A stretch of 16,173 nt of DNA. Origin: Acidobacteriota bacterium. GTDB taxonomy: Bacteria > Acidobacteriota > Blastocatellia > Pyrinomonadales > Pyrinomonadaceae. Position numbers and translations under genes: made by a program. The notes below the pieces were generated by a model. The model saw only the letters and a list, made by a program, of their open reading frames with translations. It did no database searches and was not told where the DNA came from. Where the stretch lies: assembly GCA_003222935.1 (NCBI GenBank), contig QHXL01000014.1:1-16173 (forward strand). The letters are read 5' to 3'. Position 1 is the stretch's first letter. Every line of letters starts with the position of its first letter. Of this stretch, positions 6,252 through 14,953 are shown in pieces.

Positions 6252-6674
6252 GTGGGTACTGAAGAGCAAACCTTGGAGACGCTTCCGCTAGAGCCTACCG
6301 TGGTTGTCGTAGAAGACGACCAGATAATGGTCACTCTGCTGGAGCACATGCTCTCGCGAAGCGGCTTTTCGGTGCAAACCGCGCTGAACGGCAGACAGGC
6401 GGTTGATTTCATAGAAAACCTGCCGTCTCCACCCGCCCTGGTCCTGCTCGACGTCATGCTGCCCTATTTTGATGGTTTCGAATTGATCACGAAGATTCGT
6501 GCGCACGCGACCTGGAAGCGGGTGCCTATCATCATGCTGACTTCTAAATCTCAGGAGCACGACATAGTTCGCGCATTGGACAATGGGGCCAACGACTACA
6601 TCGTCAAACCATTTCGGCCGAGAGAGTTGCTCGCACGCATCCGACTCGTGACGAGGGTTTCGTTGCCATCGTGA
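6252..6674 (+). CDS. Stand-alone receiver-domain response regulator
   Basis: 140 residues from a GTG at 6252; GGAGG at 6237-6241, 10 nt upstream, supports this start. It is one receiver domain with no output domain. The acidic pair is E21-D22-D23, the phospho-acceptor is Asp67 (LLDVMLPYFDGFE), the switch threonine is Thr97 (MLTSK) and the conserved lysine is Lys119 (VKPF). It should take phosphate from a histidine kinase or Hpt domain and signal by protein contact, like CheY or Spo0F. The hybrid kinase with a C-terminal Hpt at the end of the same operon is the obvious donor. The gene is 6 nt from the next one, so the two are likely translated together. What it binds is unknown; the membrane-tethered HEAT protein or the glycosyltransferase is my inference. 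Confidence 0.92.
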   Translation: MGTEEQTLETLPLEPTVVVVEDDQIMVTLLEHMLSRSGFSVQTALNGRQAVDFIENLPSPPALVLLDVMLPYFDGFELITKIRAHATWKRVPIIMLTSKSQEHDIVRALDNGANDYIVKPFRPRELLARIRLVTRVSLPS

Positions 6675-6680
6675 TGTCAA

Positions 6681-7526
6681 ATGAGGAACTTCCGTTTAAT
6701 CCTTCTATGCGCAGGCATCACGCTGATGTCGCTTCAGGCGATGGCCCAGACTCTGCCGGCTGAGCCACAACCTGGGGGTACGCCCGATCCACTAGACCGG
6801 ACAGCCAAGACTGAACCCACGAAAACGATCGATCCGGAAACAGTGATCGAATTCGGAGGGTCGTACGAGGACCTAACCAGGAATCGTCCTGCGTGGGAGA
6901 CGTATTACTTCTCCCTTAGTCACAAGTTCAGTTCGGGTCAGGTGATTTACGGGACGGCCTCGGCGGTAAGCCGCTTCCAAGCGACCGACCCAAATTTAAT
7001 GATAGGTTTGGTCCAACCGTTGGGCGAATCGAAGCGCTGGATGGCGACGTTCGAAGCCTCCGGAAGTCCTCATCATGAGATCCTGCCCACTGTTTCGTTC
7101 TTCGGTCAGGTAGAGCACTTGTTGGGCAAAGGTTGGGTTGCGCGCGCGGGTCTTCGTCATAGTCGTCACCCTTCTGACACTGTAAACATCGGCATTTTCG
7201 GCGCTGAAAAATATTACAAAGCGTACCGCGGAGCTTATACGTTGTACGTAGCGCACTTGAACGGCAGAGGCACAGCCGCCAGTCATGCGTTCCAGGGAAA
7301 TTATTACTACGGAGAACGAAATAGCATCGGTGCCGGCTTCGCGTTTGGCACGGAGATCGAGAGTGTGCCTTTTGGTCTGATCAGAACCGACGTCCTCGAT
7401 CTAAGTTTCACCGGTCGACACTGGATAAGTAACCGTTGGGGCTTGTCATACGTGGCTGTTTGGCATCGACAGGGAATCGCTTACACGAGGAGGGGCGCAC
7501 AAGTTGGTCTTCTTCTTCGTTTCTGA
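6681..7526 (+). CDS. YaiO-family outer-membrane beta-barrel protein
   Basis: 281 residues with a signal peptide (about 1-22, cut after AMA). A short proline-rich linker follows, then a barrel domain from IEFGGSYEDLTRNRPAWETY to the last residue. The chain shows alternating aromatic beta strands, for example YYFSLSHKFSSGQVIYG and RAGLRHSRHPSDTVNI, and ends in LLLRF, the terminal phenylalanine typical of outer-membrane proteins. This is the YaiO family pattern. In E. coli, yaiO neighbours the glycosyltransferase gene yaiP, and here too a family 2 glycosyltransferase follows. I infer a role as an outer-membrane exit for, or partner of, a polysaccharide. Starts 6 nt after the receiver gene with no strong Shine-Dalgarno, which suggests coupled translation. 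Confidence 0.85.
   Translation: MRNFRLILLCAGITLMSLQAMAQTLPAEPQPGGTPDPLDRTAKTEPTKTIDPETVIEFGGSYEDLTRNRPAWETYYFSLSHKFSSGQVIYGTASAVSRFQATDPNLMIGLVQPLGESKRWMATFEASGSPHHEILPTVSFFGQVEHLLGKGWVARAGLRHSRHPSDTVNIGIFGAEKYYKAYRGAYTLYVAHLNGRGTAASHAFQGNYYYGERNSIGAGFAFGTEIESVPFGLIRTDVLDLSFTGRHWISNRWGLSYVAVWHRQGIAYTRRGAQVGLLLRF
7487..7495 (+). promoter_or_regulatory. Strong ribosome binding site inside yaiO-like gene
   Basis: GAGGAGGGG at 7487-7495 lies eight bases before the TTG at 7504 and is the best Shine-Dalgarno in the operon. It decides the start of the HEAT-repeat gene, which overlaps the end of the YaiO-like gene by 23 nt. Confidence 0.65.
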
Positions 7527-8595
7527 AGCGGAAGCACAGCGAATTGTGGAATTCGTAGTGCTTTTACTCTTCGCACTCACATTACTGCTGTTGGGGGTTG
7601 TGCTGTTGATGCGCGTCGCATTGTTGGCGCGCGAACGGCGACGACGTAAGTTACTGGCAGTCTGGCAGCCGATCCTCGTGACTGCAGTTGAGACACCTAC
7701 CGCCGATCTGCCGCGGCTCGCACGACGTGACCTGCCGGAATTTCTATTTCTTTGGAATCACCTCCACGAATCGCTTCTGGATCAATCGAAGGATCATCTG
7801 AATCAGACTGCCGCGGCACTTAGCATTGGGCGGTCTGCGTTGGCCATGTTGCGCCGCGGAAATTTGCGTGAGCGGCTGCTCGCGATACTGACACTCGGAC
7901 AGCTAGGCGAGCGTGCTGCCTGGGACGAACTGTTGAAGATCGCTCAACGTGAGGACGTCTTACTTTCAATTACCGCCGCGCGCGCGTTGGTAATGATCGA
8001 CGCTGTGAAAGCAGTCCCTGAACTAATTCCGATGCTGCTGACCCGCGCTGACTGGCCCGCCTCTCGCGTCGCGAATATTTTGCAGACTGCCGGTGCGGAT
8101 GTGATCTCTGATCAAATTGCCAACGCTGCCCTGACCGCGGCTCTTGAAGAAAGCACGCAAGTAAACAAAGGGAAGAGCAGGGATCCGGCCCGCCTGGTTC
8201 GATATCTCGAACTGGCCTACAACGTCTCAGCACTTCCGGCCGCCCGCGCAATCGCTCGCTTCTCACATGATCCGGAAGTTCTCGCTGCCTGCTTGCGGCT
8301 GCTAAAGAGCGCAGAAGACTTGCCAATCGCAAGCAAGTGCCTCGAGCACGAAGACTGGTACGTGCGCGTGCAAGCCGCGGCGGCGCTTGGCCGCATGGGA
8401 GAAGCCGACGACGCAGAGCTGTTGGTGCCTCTGCTTTCGGATCCTGAATGGTGGGTTCGTTATCGCGCGGCGCAAGCCCTGTCGCGCTTGCCTTTGATGC
8501 GCGACACAAGGCTTAGAACCATTCAGGCGGCCCAAGCGGACCCGTACGCGCGAGACATACTCAGCCAGGTGATGGCAGAGATTGAATTGCAATGA
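7504..8595 (+). CDS. Membrane-tethered HEAT-repeat protein
   Basis: 363 residues if begun at TTG 7504, chosen for the Shine-Dalgarno at 7487-7495; GTG 7546 is the alternative and would still keep the membrane helix. One hydrophobic helix (about residues 15-38, LLLFALTLLLLGVVLLM) is followed by a basic stretch (ARERRRRK), so the rest should face the cytoplasm. That part is alpha-helical with HEAT-like repeats, for example LLAILTLGQLGERAAWDELL, ITAARALVMIDAVKAVPELI, WYVRVQAAAALGRMGEADDA and WWVRYRAAQALSRLP. Such repeats form a binding scaffold without catalysis. Its stop overlaps the ATG of the glycosyltransferase gene (ATGA), so the two are translationally coupled. I infer that it assembles or regulates the synthase, perhaps through the operon's stand-alone receiver. 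Confidence 0.85.
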   Translation: MVFFFVSEAEAQRIVEFVVLLLFALTLLLLGVVLLMRVALLARERRRRKLLAVWQPILVTAVETPTADLPRLARRDLPEFLFLWNHLHESLLDQSKDHLNQTAAALSIGRSALAMLRRGNLRERLLAILTLGQLGERAAWDELLKIAQREDVLLSITAARALVMIDAVKAVPELIPMLLTRADWPASRVANILQTAGADVISDQIANAALTAALEESTQVNKGKSRDPARLVRYLELAYNVSALPAARAIARFSHDPEVLAACLRLLKSAEDLPIASKCLEHEDWYVRVQAAAALGRMGEADDAELLVPLLSDPEWWVRYRAAQALSRLPLMRDTRLRTIQAAQADPYARDILSQVMAEIELQ

Positions 8596-10037
8596 CGGTA
8601 GTTAATTTCATTCTTGGAGTTGAATGCCTTTTCCTGCTTTATTTTCTGGTGCTGTACGGCGGATACATTGGGCTCAACATAATTTCCCTGCTTACTCTCC
8701 CGCGCTATATGCAATCGCGGGTCATGACCGAGTTACCACAAAGTTTTTCGGGGTTCGATTTGCCGATCAGCATCGTGGTACCTGCCTACAACGAAGCAGC
8801 AGTAATCGTCGGTTCAATCCGATCGCTCCTACAACTGAGTTATCCAGAATACGAAGTCGTCATCGCGAATGACGGATCGAAGGATGAGACGGTGGAAGTC
8901 CTCAGGCGAGAATTTGGACTTGTGCTTTTCCCCGAGGCCTACCGCATCAGAATTCAAACGGCACGGGTCCGCGGAGTCTATCTTTCCACGGTCTACCCCA
9001 ACCTGCGCGTGGTTGATAAGGAAAACGGAGGACGAGCCGATGCCTTGAATGCCGCGATCAATGCGGCGCGATATCCGCTCATCTGCGTGATCGATGCCGA
9101 CTCCATACTCCAGCGTGATAGTTTGCAAAGGGTAGTGCAGCCATTTATTGAAGACCCGCTAACCGTCGCTTGCGGCGGCACGATTCGCATTGCCAATGGG
9201 TGCCAGGTACGGGGGGGGTTTTTGGAGCGAGCGGGTTTACCGACGAACTTGTGGGCGCTGTTTCAGGTGATCGAATACCTTCGTTCTTTTCTTTTTGGTC
9301 GGGTCGGATGGTCACGGGTGAATGGGCTTCTCATCATCTCCGGCGCATTCGGGGTCTTTAAGAAAGAAATTGTGGTCAGCATCGGAGGATACAACCACGC
9401 CACCATCGGAGAAGACATGGAACTTGTGATGCGTATGCACCTCGCGCTGATCGAAAGAAAAGTGCCGTACCGCGTCTGCTACGTGCCTGATCCGGTTTGC
9501 TGGACCGAAGCACCGGAAGACTATAAGACACTTCGAAGCCAGCGTATCAGGTGGGCGCATGGCCTGGGAGATTGCATAGCGCTCAATCGCCGCCTGTTGT
9601 TCAAACGGGGTAGCGGTGCATTGGGCTGGGTGGCACTGCCCTTCAATAGCATTCTCGAATGGATTAACCCGGTAGTTGAGATTACCGGATTTGTTTTCGT
9701 AGTTGTCACTTATTTTCTTGGGCTTATCTCAGTTTCATCGCTGATGATTTTCTTTCTCTTTACCGTAGGGCTTGGCGTGTTGCTTTCTGTAAGCGCGCTG
9801 CTGCTCGAGGAGCTGTCATTTCATACCTACCCGAAGATGCGGCATCTCATTGTCCTCTTCGTCGCCGCCATCGCTGAGAACTTCGGCTACCGACAGATCA
9901 CTTCATTCTGGGGTCTTCAAGGTCTGGTCAGATGGATCGTCGGCAGTAAACCTGGATGGGGTGATATGAAACGTAATGCGGACTGGCAAGCAGAGACGAC
10001 CGGAGACGAGGTCGAAACACAAGGGTCGGTAAAATGA
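8592..10037 (+). CDS. Processive-type family 2 glycosyltransferase, inner membrane
   Basis: 481 residues. An N-terminal membrane helix (about 5-32) precedes a GT2 catalytic domain with all key motifs: SIVVPAYNE, Asp94 in NDGSKD, DAD (Asp168, Asp170), the base in GED (Glu274-Asp275) and Q317-R-I-R-W321. At least three membrane helices follow (about 350-440). This layout is shared with PgaC/IcaA, hyaluronan and cellulose synthases that polymerise and extrude sugar chains using nucleotide sugars. No PilZ domain is present, so direct c-di-GMP control is not indicated. The start overlaps the HEAT gene stop and its own stop overlaps the kinase ATG. A G8T5 run at 9211-9223 (residues 207-211) is in frame here. 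The sugar used cannot be read from sequence. Confidence 0.93.
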   Translation: MTVVNFILGVECLFLLYFLVLYGGYIGLNIISLLTLPRYMQSRVMTELPQSFSGFDLPISIVVPAYNEAAVIVGSIRSLLQLSYPEYEVVIANDGSKDETVEVLRREFGLVLFPEAYRIRIQTARVRGVYLSTVYPNLRVVDKENGGRADALNAAINAARYPLICVIDADSILQRDSLQRVVQPFIEDPLTVACGGTIRIANGCQVRGGFLERAGLPTNLWALFQVIEYLRSFLFGRVGWSRVNGLLIISGAFGVFKKEIVVSIGGYNHATIGEDMELVMRMHLALIERKVPYRVCYVPDPVCWTEAPEDYKTLRSQRIRWAHGLGDCIALNRRLLFKRGSGALGWVALPFNSILEWINPVVEITGFVFVVVTYFLGLISVSSLMIFFLFTVGLGVLLSVSALLLEELSFHTYPKMRHLIVLFVAAIAENFGYRQITSFWGLQGLVRWIVGSKPGWGDMKRNADWQAETTGDEVETQGSVK

Positions 10038-12601
10038 GAGCTCTTCAGTATCGAGCGGGAATTGGTTTCATTATTGCTGCCCTGGTCCTCGTTTCAGTAC
10101 TGGTCATCGCACTCCGTTACCTCACCGGCTTCGCTCTCCTTGGTTCTATTTTGGGCGTCGTCTTAAACCTGGTTGTCTTCGCTTTCCTCTTTGCTTTGAT
10201 TCGACGAAAGACTGTGCAGCAGGAACGTGCTGAGACGGCTTTGCGTCTATCCGAAGAGCGCTTCAAACAACTCGTTCAGCACGTGGGCGACATCATTTAT
10301 CGCACCGACCGCGAGGGCAACTTCACTTTTATTAATTCAACAGTCGTACGTTTCCTCGGTTACCAACCAGAGGAGTTGGTGGGGCGTCATTTCCTGTACA
10401 CGGTGTCTCCGTCATGGCGCGAAAAGGTCGCAGCCTTCTATCGACGACAATTCGACGAACTAACCTCGGTCACTTTTTACTACTTCCCGGTGACCCGCAA
10501 AGACGGCTCGGAAATGTGGGTCGGCCAAACCGTCCAACTAATTATTGAAAGAGATCAGATAGTAGCGGCGCAGGCCGTGGCGCGAGATGTCACCTTCCGC
10601 GTTGAGTACGAAGAAGAACTTAACCGCGCGCGCGATGCGGCGCTTGAATCGGCACGACTGAAATCTGAATTCCTGGCAAACATGAGCCATGAGATACGCA
10701 CGCCGATGAATGGCATTATCGGGATGGCGAGCTTGCTGGTCGATACGGAACTCGACGAGGACCAGCGCCACTTTGTTGATGCCATTCGTGAGAGCGCCAA
10801 CGCTTTGCTGGGCATCATTAACGACATCCTGGACTTTTCAAAGATTGAAGCCGGAAAGATTCAGATCGAAGCTGTCGACTTCGACCTGCGTCTCGACATC
10901 GAGGGAATAGTAAGTCTCTTTTCCGAACTCGCAGAGTCAAGGAACCTCGAACTCACTTACATCATTGAGGCAGAAGTCCCGAACCTGCTTAATGCCGATT
11001 CGTCTCGCTTGCGCCAGGTCCTCATTAACCTGCTCGGCAATGCCATGAAGTTCACGCACGAGGGTGAGGTGGCGTTAACTGTGAAGTGTCTGGAACAAAC
11101 TGTGTCGGAAGCTCGCTTACATTTTGAAGTCAGGGATACCGGCATCGGAATCTCGGACGAAGTGCAGGCCCGGATCTTCAGCGCTTTCGTTCAGGCGGAT
11201 GGCTCAACTGCCCGCAAGTTCGGAGGTTCAGGGTTGGGACTGGCTATCTCAAAGCAACTCGTTGAAGCGATGGGCGGACAAATCGGAGTAGATAGCCATT
11301 CCGATGAGGGATCAACATTCTGGTTTACGGTCCAGGTTGCAAAGCAAATCGGCGGAGACGTTTCGCAGTCGTTCCCGCGAACAGGCTTTCAAGGATTGCG
11401 CGCCCTGGTTGTTGACGACCAGGCGACCAACAGGGAAGCACTGAATAAGCAACTCATCACCTGGCTTGTAGACGTAACCGAGTCCGATAGCTTCGATGCC
11501 GCGCTCCTGGTCTTGCACAGTGCTGCTGAGAATGGCAGGCCATTTGATGTTGCACTTATCGACCATCACGTAAATGGATTGGATGCATTAGATTTGGGGC
11601 CCGTGATTTTGGGTCAGCAGAACATCGCGCAGGTACCGTTAATACTTCTTTCGACCTTCGGTAAGCGTCCTTCCGATACAACTCTCGTTGAAGCTGGATT
11701 CCGGGCGTCGCTAACAAAACCTGTCAGGCAGTCACAACTCTATGAGTGTCTAATAAACGTCAGGAACGACCTGTTGCCCGGCATGCAAAAGTTGAAACCG
11801 AGACCACTGGCTTACGTCACGTCTAGCACTGCTGATGCAGCCATGGATAAGGTCGATAACAATTCGAGGTTGCTGGTGGTTGAGGACAATCTTATCAATC
11901 AGGATGTCGCGCGTTATCAGATTGAGAAACTCGGTTACCCGGTGGACGTTGCGAAAGACGGCGCTGAGGCTCTTGAGTTGCTCGACAGCCATGACTACGC
12001 ACTGATCTTGATGGACTGCCACATGCCGGGGATGGATGGTTATAAAGCCAGCACCCTAATCCGCCGTCGTGCGGATAAAAAACGAGCGATACCCATTATT
12101 GGAGTGACCGCCAGTGCCGCCGCGGGGGAGAGAGAAAAATGTTTGCGAGCGGGAATGAATGATTTTCTTCTGAAGCCTTTCCAGCAAGAGGGGTTGATAG
12201 AGAAGATCGTAAGCTGGATCCCGGGTACGTCACACTTGCCGCCGACAAACAGGTCGTCGAGTGTTATCCAGGATCTGACAACTCGTTTGAAAGAGCTTGA
12301 AGAGGATTATGGTAAGGAGATGGTCGTGAAGGTAATTGGAATGTTCATGACCGACGCTGAAACGGGCATCGCAAATATTGACCGGGCCATTAAGCAGAGG
12401 GCTTTTCGGGAGCTTGAAGAATCGGCCCACTGCCTGAAGGGTGGATCTGCAAGCATCGGAGCGACAGAAATGGCCCAACTTTGCCAGGAGCTGGAGACGC
12501 AAGGAGAACTTGCTGATATCGGTGAGGCACCGGAAGTATTGAAAAAGTTAGTGGCAGCATGGGCCAAGGTCAGAACACTACTCGCGGATTACGAGCGGTA
12601 G
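10034..12601 (+). CDS. Hybrid sensor histidine kinase (PAS-HisKA-HATPase-REC-REC-Hpt)
   Basis: 855 residues. Two membrane helices fill residues about 8-56 with almost no periplasmic loop. A PAS domain follows (about 70-190, [24 protein letters not shown]), then HisKA with His219 in [10 protein letters not shown]. HATPase_c has the N box ([13 protein letters not shown]), DTGIGIS and [10 protein letters not shown]. Receiver 1 (about 455-580) has Asp510 and Lys562 but a divergent surface (IDHHVNG). Receiver 2 (about 618-735) is canonical, with Asp661 and Lys714. The Hpt domain carries His799 in HCLKGGSAS. This BarA-type relay can pass phosphate His to Asp to His, and the natural final acceptor is the stand-alone receiver at 6252. 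The ATG overlaps the glycosyltransferase stop, with AAGGG eight bases upstream. The signal is unknown; the PAS suggests an internal ligand or redox cue. Confidence 0.95.
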   Translation: MRALQYRAGIGFIIAALVLVSVLVIALRYLTGFALLGSILGVVLNLVVFAFLFALIRRKTVQQERAETALRLSEERFKQLVQHVGDIIYRTDREGNFTFINSTVVRFLGYQPEELVGRHFLYTVSPSWREKVAAFYRRQFDELTSVTFYYFPVTRKDGSEMWVGQTVQLIIERDQIVAAQAVARDVTFRVEYEEELNRARDAALESARLKSEFLANMSHEIRTPMNGIIGMASLLVDTELDEDQRHFVDAIRESANALLGIINDILDFSKIEAGKIQIEAVDFDLRLDIEGIVSLFSELAESRNLELTYIIEAEVPNLLNADSSRLRQVLINLLGNAMKFTHEGEVALTVKCLEQTVSEARLHFEVRDTGIGISDEVQARIFSAFVQADGSTARKFGGSGLGLAISKQLVEAMGGQIGVDSHSDEGSTFWFTVQVAKQIGGDVSQSFPRTGFQGLRALVVDDQATNREALNKQLITWLVDVTESDSFDAALLVLHSAAENGRPFDVALIDHHVNGLDALDLGPVILGQQNIAQVPLILLSTFGKRPSDTTLVEAGFRASLTKPVRQSQLYECLINVRNDLLPGMQKLKPRPLAYVTSSTADAAMDKVDNNSRLLVVEDNLINQDVARYQIEKLGYPVDVAKDGAEALELLDSHDYALILMDCHMPGMDGYKASTLIRRRADKKRAIPIIGVTASAAAGEREKCLRAGMNDFLLKPFQQEGLIEKIVSWIPGTSHLPPTNRSSSVIQDLTTRLKELEEDYGKEMVVKVIGMFMTDAETGIANIDRAIKQRAFRELEESAHCLKGGSASIGATEMAQLCQELETQGELADIGEAPEVLKKLVAAWAKVRTLLADYER

Positions 12602-12623
12602 CAAATAATGACCCATTTTGAAT

Positions 12624-12664
12624 CTCCGTGTTACCTCAGCGCCCTCTGTGTCTCTGTGGTTGAG
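12624..12664. repeat. Single arm of the CTCTGTG-family repeat, copy 3
   Basis: The stretch contains CTCCGTGTTACCTC then CCTCTGTGTCTCTGTGGTTG, the same words and order as one arm of the palindromes at 365-460 and 6030-6128, but no opposite arm follows. It begins 22 bp after the hybrid kinase stop. The remainder of the gap (12665-12892) holds two small stems, GAGAGT/ACTCTC (12755-12776) and GGAGTC/GACTCC (12791-12809), and no gene. A promoter for the next gene should lie there but none stands out. Confidence 0.65.
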
Positions 12665-12892
12665 TAAGTTGCAGAGATCTCTTCGATCACCGCGCCGCAA
12701 TACCGATCCGTAGTCTCGCCCGAAACCCTACCCAAAATATTTTCACAAGTCGTGGAGAGTTTTGGTCTCGACTCTCGCGTAAACAGATGAGGAGTCAAAG
12801 ATCGACTCCGAGGTGGCACAGAACTTTTGTAAGGGAGCTCTGGAGTCGCATCCCCCGTCGCGTACAGAGATTACGGCAAGCGAGGAAATAGA

Positions 12893-14953
12893 ATGTCAAT
12901 ACGTACTTCTTTTTTGACCACACTCAAGTTCGCATTCGCGCTGATGCTGCTTTGCGAATTAGCGAACGCGCAGCCAGCGGGATTTGTTCGTTTTGATTTC
13001 CCCACGTGCTGCCCGGCGACGACCTCCCTGGCCGCGGACGTCGACGGAGACACGCGGATGGATTTGATCACCGCCAGGGACGATTTTTTAAGTGACCGCA
13101 CCATCTCGGTTTTTCGTGGCACCGGTAACGGTCGGTTTAGAGCCCCCACTCGTTACTTCATCGGTCTTCCCCCCGGCGATCCCTTTGACAATCCAGATAT
13201 AAAAGACATCTTTACCGGCGACGTCAACGGCGACGGTCGTGTCGATATTGTGGCGGCGCTCAATGATCCCGACACCAGCTGCGACGTGATGTTGGTGTGC
13301 AGTCCCGATCGATCGCACATCGCTGTGCTTCTCGGCCAAGCTGGCGGCGCATTCTCTGCCCCGCTCCGGAAATTTCTGCCTTATCTCCAAGTGGCAGGGG
13401 CTGGAGACTTGAACGGTGACGGACGCCTCGATCTGGTTATCAACGACAACGTCAAGCGCCAGTTGCGTTTTCGCGTGCTGCTCGGCAGGCCGGATGGAGG
13501 TTTCGATGTTTCAGCTTCTGAGCCGCCCGCTCCGCAGCCCGACGATCACATTGATGTAACGGCCATCGGACTCGCCGACATGGACCGCGACGGCGCAACT
13601 GATCTTGTCTTTTACGAGCATGTGGACGCGTTCAGTGGCGGAGGCACTCCACAGTTGCGTGTTGTGCGCGGTAACGGTGATGGCACGTTTCAACTTTCCG
13701 ACTCTACCGTCATTGCCGCGCCGCCCGGTTTGAACGGGGAAATGGTCATCGCTGACATCAACCGCGATCGAATGCCGGATATTATCGCTTCTGACCGCGG
13801 TGTGATGGTCCACTACAACCTGGGCGGGACGTTCTTGTCGACGATATTCCTCGAGGGGATCGGTACGAGCGAACTTGTGGTCGGAGATGTAAATCTGGAT
13901 GGCTGGCCAGACATCCTTAGTTATGTGGTCGCGCCGGACCACGATTGGGAGATCATTCCGAGCATTGGTCTTGGTTTATTCGCATTACCTAATCCCTTCT
14001 CTTTGGGTACTGACACAATCGCAGCGCTCGGAGATTTCAATCGGGATGGCCGCCTTGATGTTGCTAGTGTCAACCGCACTACAAGCGGCGTCACGACTCT
14101 TCTCAACCATCCGCCCGACTTGATGATCAGAAACACGCAGGTTGGAGACTTCTTCGCAGGAAGTACCGGCACTTACGCGCTATATGTGCGTAATCTCGGC
14201 CTCGGGGCCACCGCAGAAACAGGCGGCGTCACCGTACGGGATGTGCTACCGCCCTCGTTGACGTACGTCTCAGCGACCGCCGCCGACTGGACCTGCGGAG
14301 CAGTCGGATCGGAAGTGGAATGCCGCCGTGTTTCGCCGCTCGCCGCGGGTGAAGAAACTAAGATCGCGCTCACCGTTAGCATTGCCGCCAATGCTCCCAA
14401 CGAAGTACTGAACGCTGCGACGGTGTCTTCCAATGGCGACTACAACCCGACCAACGATGCTGGGAACAATGTTGCCAGAGTGCGCCATCCCAACCTCGCC
14501 TTAACCAAGACTGCTGAAGAGTCGGTCTTTTTCGTCGGTGGCATCCAAACTTACACATTGACCGTGACCAATGTTGGTGACACCGACGCGGATATGTTTG
14601 GCCAAACTGCCGTCGTGGTTGACACGTTGCCCAGCGGTTTCCTGCTGTGGTCTGTTGGCGATGGATGTGTACAACTTGGTGGACTTGGCGTCCGCTGCGA
14701 GGTTACTGGACCGATGCCGCCTGGTGGGACTGCCGTGTTTCACTTCCAGGTGCGCGTCCTCTTCACCGTTGCCGGTAGCATCGTCGTAAACCGCGCGCGC
14801 GTGTCTCACCCGGCTGACAATGATCCATCGAATGATTCGGCGAGTGTCTCCCGCTTCGTCCAGGTCGAGCCGACGCTGGCGATCAACTTGCTGCAGGATA
14901 ACGTTCGGGCTCTGCCGATCCGGGCACATGATGTCGATGTCAGCAACGCTTGA
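12893..14953 (+). CDS. Secreted FG-GAP/VCBS propeller protein with DUF11 domains (3' frameshifted)
   Basis: 686 codons from the ATG at 12893, with GAGGA six bases upstream. Signal peptide about 1-26 (cut after ANA). Residues about 45-400 hold seven Asp-rich calcium loops: DVDGDTRMD (49-57), DVNGDGRVD, DLNGDGRLD, DMDRDGATD, DINRDRMPD, DVNLDGWPD and DFNRDGRLD. Seven FG-GAP repeats make one complete beta-propeller, as in integrin alpha. Two DUF11 immunoglobulin-like domains follow (about 410-530 and 534-650), each with a conserved DxLP and PTND/PSND end. It should be extracellular or cell-surface attached and may mediate adhesion. The last residues after NVRALPI are out of frame: the FIMAH-like tail continues in the +1 frame (14928-15152). 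As written, the protein is truncated within that tail. Confidence 0.88.
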   Translation: MSIRTSFLTTLKFAFALMLLCELANAQPAGFVRFDFPTCCPATTSLAADVDGDTRMDLITARDDFLSDRTISVFRGTGNGRFRAPTRYFIGLPPGDPFDNPDIKDIFTGDVNGDGRVDIVAALNDPDTSCDVMLVCSPDRSHIAVLLGQAGGAFSAPLRKFLPYLQVAGAGDLNGDGRLDLVINDNVKRQLRFRVLLGRPDGGFDVSASEPPAPQPDDHIDVTAIGLADMDRDGATDLVFYEHVDAFSGGGTPQLRVVRGNGDGTFQLSDSTVIAAPPGLNGEMVIADINRDRMPDIIASDRGVMVHYNLGGTFLSTIFLEGIGTSELVVGDVNLDGWPDILSYVVAPDHDWEIIPSIGLGLFALPNPFSLGTDTIAALGDFNRDGRLDVASVNRTTSGVTTLLNHPPDLMIRNTQVGDFFAGSTGTYALYVRNLGLGATAETGGVTVRDVLPPSLTYVSATAADWTCGAVGSEVECRRVSPLAAGEETKIALTVSIAANAPNEVLNAATVSSNGDYNPTNDAGNNVARVRHPNLALTKTAEESVFFVGGIQTYTLTVTNVGDTDADMFGQTAVVVDTLPSGFLLWSVGDGCVQLGGLGVRCEVTGPMPPGGTAVFHFQVRVLFTVAGSIVVNRARVSHPADNDPSNDSASVSRFVQVEPTLAINLLQDNVRALPIRAHDVDVSNA

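Noticed and set aside
7970..8509. 179-codon open frame on the minus strand
   Set aside because: It lies wholly antisense to the HEAT-repeat gene, is rich in Arg/Ala/Ser as expected of a shadow frame, and has no recognisable motif.
11380..11800. Degenerate first receiver in the hybrid kinase
   Set aside because: At first sight IDHHVNG looks aberrant, but the acidic pair, Asp510 and Lys562 are all present, so it may still be phosphorylated.
13511..13942. 143-codon open frame on the minus strand
   Set aside because: Antisense to the FG-GAP repeats; the periodic Asp codons of the real gene create open antisense frames.
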